Assembly (NCBI GenBank): GCA_934717675.1
Contig: CAKUYZ010000023.1
Span: 1-24,195 of the forward strand
From: an uncultured Bacteroidales bacterium
GTDB taxonomy: Bacteria; Bacteroidota; Bacteroidia; Bacteroidales; Marinilabiliaceae
Direction: 5' to 3'
Length of the DNA stretch: 24,195 bases
Shown: piece after piece, positions 1 to 6,353 of the stretch
Layout: every line of letters starts with the position of its first letter
How positions within the stretch are numbered: the first letter of the stretch is position 1
Program-made: the position numbers and the translations under genes
Notes under the pieces: generated by a model
The model's database searches: none
The model's input: the letters and a program-made list of their open reading frames with translations, nothing else
What the model was told of the DNA's origin: nothing

Positions 1-248
1 GCCTGGAGGTTGGCTATGAACTTTTGCTGCCTCTCGGCCATGCGGCACGCGTCTTCCTTAGACATGAGCGTCTGCCCCTCTTCCAAGGCGTGGAACGTTG
101 GCGACGTGTCTTGGGTGTCGTTGACGTCGCCATGCGTGATTTCGTTGCGATAGACTTCGAAATCACGCTTTGCCTTCTCCAGTTTCTCAAGGATTATCTC
201 CTTGAACTCCTGAAGCTCTTCATCCGAATAACGAGTCTTCTCTGCCAT
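1..248 (-). CDS. DksA/TraR-family C4 zinc-finger protein, N-terminal part (runs off left edge)
   Basis: Only the first 82 codons are in the window; the gene continues beyond base 1. The protein starts MAEKTRYSDEELQEFKEIIL, followed by a charged helical stretch typical of the coiled-coil part of DksA/TraR proteins. It then has the segment DVNDTQDTSP near residues 41-50, which resembles small Bacteroidota TraR/DksA proteins. The C4 zinc finger expected near the C-terminus lies outside the window and cannot be checked. Members of the family bind RNA polymerase in its secondary channel and tune transcription, often with ppGpp. The ATG at 248-246 is the natural start, 75 bases downstream of ileS on the same strand. 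In Bacteroidota, ileS, this gene and lspA are commonly neighbours, which fits. The space before it holds a terminator-like hairpin, so its expression may be partly separate from ileS. Confidence 0.8.
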   Translation of the reverse strand, partial: MAEKTRYSDEELQEFKEIILEKLEKAKRDFEVYRNEITHGDVNDTQDTSPTFHALEEGQTLMSKEDACRMAERQQKFIANLQ

Positions 249-253
249 AGTCG

Positions 254-310
254 AAAAAAATTAGGGGTGATGCGCCAGCGTCCCGCCAAGGACGGGCGCG
301 TCACCCTAAT
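254..310 (-). terminator. Hairpin with U-tract between ileS and the DksA-like gene
   Basis: Read on the minus strand, arms at 310-290 and 283-260 form about 21 base pairs with two small bulges and one G-U pair around a 6-base loop. Seven T residues (260-254) follow directly. This is the form of an intrinsic terminator for ileS. The T-run ends only 5 bases before the ATG of the next gene, so it could instead act as a partial terminator or attenuator. Confidence 0.7.
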
Positions 311-322
311 TGTTGTGGATTT

Positions 323-3300
323 TTATATTTTGCTCACCGACACAAAAAGCGAGAGATTGTCATCAAGCTCCACTTTCTGCGCGTTGGTCTCATCAAGCCC
401 CGCCTCAACGGAGACGGACTTAGCGAGCGTTTGTGAGGCAATGTAGTCGGCATAGTCGCGCACGGCCTCATCGGTCTGCTCGTTGGACTCAATCTTGACG
501 ATGATCTTGTCCGTCACGTCAAAGCCGGAGTCTTTTCGCAGGTTCTGAATCCTGTTTATGAACTCGCGCGCGATGCCCTCTTTACGCAACTCTGGAGACA
601 CCTCGATGTCTAGCGCCACGGTGAGGCTGCCCTCATTGGCCACGAGCCAACCTGGGATGTCTTCAGAGATGACCTCGGCGTCGGCCGCGTCAATCTGCAC
701 GTCGTTGTCGGCCACTTTGAGAGTGAAAGCCCCATTGCGCTCAAATGTTGCAATGTCGTGCGTGGTCATTTTTGCCATCTCGGCCGCAATGCCCTTCATC
801 AGCTTGCCATATTTGGGGCCAAGGGTCTTGAAGTTCGGCTTGATGCGCTTCTTTAGAATTCCGTCGTCCTCAGTCACAAACTGCAACTCCTTGACGTTGA
901 CCTCCGTGAGGATGAGATGCTGTATGGAGCGCACCTGCGCCTTGAAGTTGTCATCTGTCGCCGGAATCATGATCTTGGCGAGGGGCTGGCGCACCTTTAT
1001 GTTCACCTTGCGGCGCAGAGCCAAGACCATCGAGGATATGCTCTGCGCATAGCCCATGCGCTCCTCAAGGGGCTTGTCTACAAGCGCAGGGTCAGCCGTT
1101 GGCCAATCGGCCAGGTGCACGGTCTTGGACTGGTCGCCCATCAGGTCGCGGTATATGCGATCGGAGATGAACGGTGCGACGGGCGCGCTCATTATGACCA
1201 CCTTGCGCAGGCACTCAAAGAGCGTCTGATAGGCGGCCAGCTTGTCCTGATCCATTGTGCCTCCCCAGAAACGCTTGCGGTTGAGGCGGACATACCAGTT
1301 GGAGAGGTTCTCCATGACAAAGTCTTGTATAGCTCGGCCTGCGCGCGTGGGCTCGTAGCTCTCCATGGCGTCCGTGACCTCGGCCACAAGGCTATTGAGG
1401 AGTGAGATTATCCACCTGTCAATCTCAGGCCTCTCCGCCACAGGCACAAGAGGCTCCGCGCCCGTGAAGCCGTCAATGTTGGCGTAGAGGGCGAAGAAGG
1501 AGTATGTGTTGTAGAGAGTGCCGAAGAACTTACGACGCACCTCGTCAACGCCAGCCACGTCGAATTTGAGGTTATCCCACGGCTGGGCGTTGGTGAGCAT
1601 ATACCAACGGAGAGCGTCGGGGCCGTATTTCTCGATTACTTCGAACGGGTCAACGGCGTTGCCAAGCCTCTTGGACATCTTGTTTCCGTTCTTGTCCAGC
1701 ACAAGGCCGTTGGAGATGACGTTTTTGAACGCCACGCTGTCAAAGCACATGGTGGCGATGGCGTGGAGCGTGAAGAACCACCCGCGGGTCTGATCAACGC
1801 CCTCGGCGATGAAATCGGCCGGGAACAACAGGTCGTCCTTATGCTCAAACGGGTAGTGATATTGCGCATAGGGCATGGCGCCACTGTCAAACCAGACGTC
1901 CACCAGGTCGGGTTCGCGCCTCATGGGCTTGCCACTGGGCGAGACGAGAACCACAGCGTCAATATAAGGGCGGTGGAGGTCTATGTTCTTGGGGTCGTAG
2001 TTCGCGGCGGACATATCGCCCACCTTGAAATTCTTGTAGGGATTGGAGGTCATGACCCCAGCCTTTACGGCCTTGTCAATCTCCGCCATCAGTTGCTCCA
2101 TGGAGCCGACACATATCTCCTCGCGACCATCTTCAGTGCGCCAGATCGGGAGCGGGGTGCCCCAGAAGCGGGAGCGGCTCAAGTTCCAGTCTTGCAGGTT
2201 CTCCAACCAATTGCCAAAGCGTCCGCTGCCAGTATACTGCGGCTTCCAGTTGATGGTGTTGTTCAGCTCTATGAGCCTGTCCTTCACCGCCGTTGTCTTG
2301 ATGAACCAGGAGTCTAGCGGGTAGTAGAGGACGGGCTTGTCTGTCCTCCAGCAATGAGGATAGCTGTGGACGTGCTTGGCAATCTTGAACGCGCGACCCT
2401 CCTCCTTGAGCTTCATGCAGATGTCAAGGTCGAGCGTCGGGGCGTCAGGAGCCAAGGTGTCATCATAGGCATTCTTGACGTAGCGGCCTTGGAACTCGGC
2501 GTAAGCCTTCTCGTTGAGGAAATTCTTGACGTAGTCGGGGTCGAGATCCTCAATCAGGAAGAAACGGCCTCGGCGGTCAACCATCGGCTGCTGCTTGCCG
2601 TTCTTGTCTACGAACATGAGCGCGGCGATGCCGTAGTTGCGCGCCACGCGGGCGTCGTCGGCGCCAAAGTCAGGAGCAATGTGGACAATGCCGGTGCCAT
2701 CTGACGTGGTGACGTAGTCGCCGCTTATCACCTCAAAGGCCTTGCCGTCTGGGCGGGCGAAAGGCAGAAGCTGCTCATAGGAGATGCCAATGAGCTGCTT
2801 GCCCGTGTATTCGCCAAGCACGGCATATGGGATGTTCTTATCGCCCTCCTTGAAGTCGTCAAAAGACTTGCCGTCCATCTCGGTGTTGAAATAAGACGAC
2901 ACCAAGTCTTTGGCGAGCACGACAGCCTCAAGCTGACCAGAGTAGGGGTTAAAAGTCTTGATGAGCTGGTAGACAATCTTCTCCCCTACGCACAATGCGG
3001 TGTTGGAGGGGAGAGTCCACGGCGTGGTGGTCCAGGCCAGGAAGTAGACGGGCAAGCCGCCCGCAGTCTGGAACAAGGTCTCGCTCTTGGCGTCTCTCTT
3101 GACGGTGAACTGCGCCGTGAGGGTGGTGTCCTTCACGTCGCGGTAGCACCCTGGCTGGTTCAGCTCGTGGCTGCTGAGGCCGGTGCCTGCGGCGGGCGAG
3201 TAGGGCTGAATGGTGTAGCCTTTGTAGAGGAAACCTTTGTCATATAGTTGCTTGAGCAGCCACCACAGGCTCTCAATGTATCGGTTGTCATAGGTGATGT

Positions 3301-3748
3301 AAGGATCGTCCATGTCGATCCAATAGCCCATCTTCTCGGTCAGATCGCCCCAAAGGTCAATATATTTCATGACCTCCTTACGGCAAGCGGCGTTATACTC
3401 GTCAACAGAGACCTTGCCTCCGATGTCCTCTTTGGTGATGCCGAGCATCTTCTCAACGCCCAGCTCCACGGGAAGGCCGTGGGTATCCCACCCCGCCTTG
3501 CGGACCACGCGGAAGCCGCGCTGGGTCTTGTAGCGGCAGAAAGCGTCTTTGATGGAGCGCGCCAAGACGTGGTGAATGCCAGGTTTGCCGTTGGCCGATG
3601 GCGGGCCGTCATAGAACACGAAGTCGGGATGCCCCTCCCTCTCTTTCAGACTGTTGCGGAAGGCATCCTCGCGCCTCCAGCGTTCGAGGACATCTTTGCT
3701 GAGCTCGGTGAGGTCCAAGCCCTTGTATTCGGCAAATCTCTTGCTCAT
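323..3748 (-). CDS. ileS: Isoleucyl-tRNA synthetase, type 2 (IleRS2)
   Basis: This 1141-residue class Ia synthetase charges tRNA-Ile with isoleucine in the cytoplasm. The nucleotide-binding region near residues 49-65 reads PPSANGKPGIHHVLAR and the second signature is K690-M-S-K-R. The CP1 editing domain, which removes mischarged valine, is visible as WTTTPWTLPSNTAL near 237-250 and GTGIVHIAPDFGADD near 350-365. Length and the absence of an obvious C-terminal zinc finger fit the type 2 subfamily usual in Bacteroidota. The first signature is unusual: the positions normally HXGH read 57-GIHH-60, with first and third residues exchanged. The ATG at 3748 gives the usual N-terminus. A promoter motif lies about 80-110 bases upstream, and a hairpin with U-tract follows the TAA stop. 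Confidence 0.97.
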   Translation of the reverse strand: MSKRFAEYKGLDLTELSKDVLERWRREDAFRNSLKEREGHPDFVFYDGPPSANGKPGIHHVLARSIKDAFCRYKTQRGFRVVRKAGWDTHGLPVELGVEKMLGITKEDIGGKVSVDEYNAACRKEVMKYIDLWGDLTEKMGYWIDMDDPYITYDNRYIESLWWLLKQLYDKGFLYKGYTIQPYSPAAGTGLSSHELNQPGCYRDVKDTTLTAQFTVKRDAKSETLFQTAGGLPVYFLAWTTTPWTLPSNTALCVGEKIVYQLIKTFNPYSGQLEAVVLAKDLVSSYFNTEMDGKSFDDFKEGDKNIPYAVLGEYTGKQLIGISYEQLLPFARPDGKAFEVISGDYVTTSDGTGIVHIAPDFGADDARVARNYGIAALMFVDKNGKQQPMVDRRGRFFLIEDLDPDYVKNFLNEKAYAEFQGRYVKNAYDDTLAPDAPTLDLDICMKLKEEGRAFKIAKHVHSYPHCWRTDKPVLYYPLDSWFIKTTAVKDRLIELNNTINWKPQYTGSGRFGNWLENLQDWNLSRSRFWGTPLPIWRTEDGREEICVGSMEQLMAEIDKAVKAGVMTSNPYKNFKVGDMSAANYDPKNIDLHRPYIDAVVLVSPSGKPMRREPDLVDVWFDSGAMPYAQYHYPFEHKDDLLFPADFIAEGVDQTRGWFFTLHAIATMCFDSVAFKNVISNGLVLDKNGNKMSKRLGNAVDPFEVIEKYGPDALRWYMLTNAQPWDNLKFDVAGVDEVRRKFFGTLYNTYSFFALYANIDGFTGAEPLVPVAERPEIDRWIISLLNSLVAEVTDAMESYEPTRAGRAIQDFVMENLSNWYVRLNRKRFWGGTMDQDKLAAYQTLFECLRKVVIMSAPVAPFISDRIYRDLMGDQSKTVHLADWPTADPALVDKPLEERMGYAQSISSMVLALRRKVNIKVRQPLAKIMIPATDDNFKAQVRSIQHLILTEVNVKELQFVTEDDGILKKRIKPNFKTLGPKYGKLMKGIAAEMAKMTTHDIATFERNGAFTLKVADNDVQIDAADAEVISEDIPGWLVANEGSLTVALDIEVSPELRKEGIAREFINRIQNLRKDSGFDVTDKIIVKIESNEQTDEAVRDYADYIASQTLAKSVSVEAGLDETNAQKVELDDNLSLFVSVSKI

Positions 3749-3827
3749 GGAATAAAGTATCTTAGCTTATTGACAAGCCCCCGCCAACGCCCCAAAGACG
3801 GCGGCAGCGGGTCAAATTTTCGGCGTG

Positions 3828-3858
3828 CGAATTTAGCAATTATATGGCTTAAAAGCAA
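3828..3858 (-). promoter_or_regulatory. Putative promoter of ileS
   Basis: On the minus strand, TTG (3858-3856) is followed by 20 bases and TAAATTCG (3835-3828). This matches the Bacteroidota pattern TTTG-N19-21-TAnnTTTG, with C at the seventh position as elsewhere in this window. It sits in the 136-base gap between tadA and ileS and would leave a leader of about 70 bases. That leader is GC-rich and could fold (CCGCC with GGCGG); I see no known riboswitch in it. Confidence 0.5.
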
Positions 3859-3884
3859 TATGGGCCAATCCCGCCCCGCAGCCC

Positions 3885-4349
3885 CTACCTCCGAGCCGCG
3901 AAGAAGAGGCGGACCAGCTCCGCCGCCTCGGCCGCGCCCACGCCACGTGAGACTTCTGTCTTTGGGTGGAGAGGAGACGGGGACAGGCGCGCGTAGCCCC
4001 GCTTGTCATCAGACGCCCCGTAGACAATCCGCCCAACCTGAGCCCACGCCAAAGCCCCCGCGCACATGACGCAGGGCTCCAGAGTGACGTAGAGGGTGCA
4101 GTCGTTGAGATATTTGGAGCCAAGGCGTTGCGCCGCGGCGGAAATGGCGATCATCTCGGCATGGGCGGTCACGTCATGCAGCCTCTCAGTCTGGTTGCGC
4201 CCGCGGCCCACAATCTTGCCGCGACACACGACCACCGCGCCCACGGGTATCTCACCCTCACGCTCGGCCTGTCGAGCCTCGTTCATGGCCTCGGCCATCC
4301 ACTTGCCATCGGCGCGAGCCTGGGCCTCGGCCTCCTCCGCCTTCGTCAT
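3885..4349 (-). CDS. tadA: tRNA-specific adenosine deaminase TadA
   Basis: This 154-residue zinc-dependent deaminase converts adenosine 34 of tRNA-Arg(ACG) to inosine, allowing one tRNA to read CGU, CGC and CGA. The catalytic motif H63-A-E65 carries the proton-shuttle glutamate, and P92-C-V-M-C96 supplies the zinc cysteines. EIPVGAVVV (33-41) and RNQ (51-53) are typical of TadA. The N-terminus is somewhat longer than in E. coli and rich in Ala and Glu. The start ATG (4349-4347) overlaps the TGA stop of the upstream lipoprotein gene by 4 bases, so the two are probably translationally coupled. The stop is TAG, after a normal C-terminal FFAARR. Confidence 0.95.
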   Translation of the reverse strand: MTKAEEAEAQARADGKWMAEAMNEARQAEREGEIPVGAVVVCRGKIVGRGRNQTERLHDVTAHAEMIAISAAAQRLGSKYLNDCTLYVTLEPCVMCAGALAWAQVGRIVYGASDDKRGYARLSPSPLHPKTEVSRGVGAAEAAELVRLFFAARR

Positions 4350-6190
4350 CTCCTCCTGCGGTTTGTGGGCTGCTTGCCGAACTTACGGACGTAGGCCGCC
4401 GGCGCGTAGGCTCGGGTGGAGAAATCTACGTGGATGTCCCAGTTTTGGCGGACGTTGACTTTCTCCATATAGAAGATCAGCTTCTCGGGCCGTCGGCGTT
4501 CGCTCCACTTGCCAGGATCCCACTTGCCGTTTCGGTTGTCGTCTTGCAAGATGCGGAGCATATAGTCGCCCTGCGGGATGTATTTGAAACCGGCCTTGCC
4601 ATTGGGTTTCAAGTAGTTTTGTCTCAAGACATTGCCGCGAGTGTCGGTGAGTTGGAGCAACGCGTTGGCTGGCACGCTGTCCACATCAATGTAGAGCGTG
4701 CCATACTTGTCAAGGCTAGTGACGCTCACCGTCTGGCTCATGGGGCCGTTGACGAGTCCGTAGATGTCGGAGGCCGCGGCGGAATCCACCACCACGACAT
4801 ATTGCTCACCTGGCTCCCACTTAAATTTTATGGCCTTGCGGCATATGTTCACCGTGTCGTCTATCGGCGTGAACGCCACAGGCCTCTGGAGCGTGTCCGC
4901 CTTTAGGAAGAGGCGGACGGAATCCCACACCAGTGAGGCGAACGGCGTTGGGGAAGTCAGAGACAGCTCGGCATAAGGGGCCACGCCGCTTGGCAGTTTG
5001 AGTTTCAGCGGCTCCACCTTGGGCTTCTCCTCCTTCACTTTCCGACGGCGACGCGCCGAGCGGTCTTCCGCCTTCTTTTTCTCAAAATGCCACTCCTTGA
5101 GGGTGTCGGTGCGCTCCACAAGCTCGCCCAAACTGTCTTGGACAAGATAGTTGATCGCCAAGACCACAGAGTCTTTCTTCCACACCGTGGTGTCTGTCAT
5201 CCAGACCTGCACGGTGTCGTTGGTGGGGCTGTATTGGAACACGGCCACATCTCGGCCCTCCTGACCCACAAACGATACCTTGGGGCGGCGGCTCATGGGC
5301 TTGTTGAGCGTGAGCGTCACTTTGTTGCGCTCTTTGCGCTCGTCAGACTTGACGTACTGGTCATAGACATCTTCATCAAAGGCGAAGAGAGCGAGGGAGT
5401 CTGGCGTGAAGACGAGCGTGTCTCGCAGAGTGGGAGCGTAGTAATATTTCACCGTGTCGTTGACCACGTATGTGGAGTCGGTCCTCACGCTGTCGGCCAC
5501 TTGGCGAGTCTCGAAAGACGGCGTGACGTGGCGTCCGAGCCATGCGATTTTCTCGCCCGGCTGGTCGAAGAGGAAGTTGCGGTTTTGGTCATCAAGAGCG
5601 TATACGTCATACTCCGCCCCCGCCGGGACGTTCTTGATGGCGAAGCGGCCCCTGGCGTCGGTCTTGGCCACCCTGATGGGCGCGGCCTTGCAAAAAGCGG
5701 TGTCGGTCAGGTTGGCGTGGAGCAAGACGTAGATGCCCTCCACGGGCATGACGGTCTGGGCGTCATAGACGTTGCCGGAGATCATCATGGAGTCGGTGCT
5801 CTCGCCCGTGGAGAAGGTGAAAGTGAAGTTCTCATAGACGTTGCCCTCGTTGAGGTCGGAGAGGCAGTCGGCAAAGTCTAGCGTATAGGTGGTGGCGGGT
5901 TGCAGCTCACCTTCAAAAGAGACCTTCACCTGCTTGCCGTGCGCCTCCACCCTCGGTTTCTTGGCCGTGGGCGGTGACATGACAAACTTCTGGTCGGCAT
6001 CCTTCAGCTGCACGTTCTCGTCAAAGACAATGGTGACGGCGTTACCGCTAAAACCCGTGGAACCAGCCGCGGGCGTGGAAGACATCATGACGGGCGGACG
6101 CACATCCTTCGGGCCGCCAGTGGGGGTGCCGGGGTTGGCGCACCCCCACACCATGGCCACAAGAGCCGCCCCTATGCCCGCGGCTCGCAT
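4346..6190 (-). CDS. Ig-like-domain (Big_5 type) surface lipoprotein
   Basis: A predicted 614-residue lipoprotein of unknown specific function. From the ATG at 6190 it begins with a compact lipoprotein signal, MRAAGIGAALVAMVWGC, with Cys17 as the lipidated residue. It continues ANPGTPTGGPKDVRPP, a pattern shared by a widespread Bacteroidota lipoprotein family. An SbsA/Big_5-type Ig-like domain follows (about residues 30-125, ending in TYTLDFAD and FTFTFSTG). After it comes a carboxypeptidase-regulatory-like beta fold (DARGRFAIKNVPAGAEYDVY) and a C-terminal repeat of that style (GKAGFKYIPQGDYMLRI, DDNRNGKWDPGKW). Acidic DDQNRN and DDNRNGKWD loops could bind calcium. An in-frame GTG at 6232 would add 14 residues, but the ATG gives a better signal peptide. 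It overlaps tadA by 4 bases. Confidence 0.85.
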   Translation of the reverse strand: MRAAGIGAALVAMVWGCANPGTPTGGPKDVRPPVMMSSTPAAGSTGFSGNAVTIVFDENVQLKDADQKFVMSPPTAKKPRVEAHGKQVKVSFEGELQPATTYTLDFADCLSDLNEGNVYENFTFTFSTGESTDSMMISGNVYDAQTVMPVEGIYVLLHANLTDTAFCKAAPIRVAKTDARGRFAIKNVPAGAEYDVYALDDQNRNFLFDQPGEKIAWLGRHVTPSFETRQVADSVRTDSTYVVNDTVKYYYAPTLRDTLVFTPDSLALFAFDEDVYDQYVKSDERKERNKVTLTLNKPMSRRPKVSFVGQEGRDVAVFQYSPTNDTVQVWMTDTTVWKKDSVVLAINYLVQDSLGELVERTDTLKEWHFEKKKAEDRSARRRRKVKEEKPKVEPLKLKLPSGVAPYAELSLTSPTPFASLVWDSVRLFLKADTLQRPVAFTPIDDTVNICRKAIKFKWEPGEQYVVVVDSAAASDIYGLVNGPMSQTVSVTSLDKYGTLYIDVDSVPANALLQLTDTRGNVLRQNYLKPNGKAGFKYIPQGDYMLRILQDDNRNGKWDPGKWSERRRPEKLIFYMEKVNVRQNWDIHVDFSTRAYAPAAYVRKFGKQPTNRRRR

Positions 6191-6239
6191 GGCGCCGCCA
6201 CGAGATGGGAAGAGATTATCGTGTTGAGACACTGTATGG

Positions 6240-6289
6240 CTAAGTTATTGACGCCGCTAAGTTAGCAAAAAGAGGTGACGTAGGCCAAA
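6240..6289 (-). promoter_or_regulatory. Possible tandem promoters of the lipoprotein-tadA unit, with a direct repeat
   Basis: CTAAGTTA occurs twice, at 6240-6247 and 6257-6264. Each reads TAACTTAG on the minus strand, close to the Bacteroidota -7 element. Upstream TTTG elements lie at 6269-6266 (18-base spacer to the nearer copy) and 6289-6286 (21-base spacer to the farther copy). The nearer copy would start transcription at about the GTG at 6232, which favours the ATG at 6190 as the true start. Confidence 0.35.
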
Positions 6290-6313
6290 AGGCCATCTGA
6301 CGCGAAAAGGCCT

Positions 6314-6321
6314 TACCTTTG
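6314..6321 (+). promoter_or_regulatory. Possible -7 element of the helicase gene
   Basis: TACCTTTG matches TAnnTTTG exactly, 33 bases before the helicase ATG. I see no TTTG at the proper distance upstream, so this is a partial match only. Confidence 0.35.
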
Positions 6322-6353
6322 CCGCCATAACGCAACGCCATCAGCAGAGCCAG

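Noticed and set aside
3749..3884. T-box or other riboswitch upstream of ileS
   Set aside because: No T-box sequence or specifier-loop layout is visible and such elements are not usual in Bacteroidota; only a promoter motif and a possible small GC stem are present.
3248..4069. 273-codon open frame on the plus strand spanning the ileS 5' end and tadA 3' end
   Set aside because: It runs antisense across two well-supported genes and the ileS promoter, and its C-terminal part is low-complexity Pro and Arg.
6191..6232. Start of the lipoprotein at GTG 6232 (628 residues)
   Set aside because: It would put 14 polar residues before an otherwise perfect short lipoprotein signal, and one promoter candidate would start transcription at this codon. 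The ATG at 6190 is preferred.
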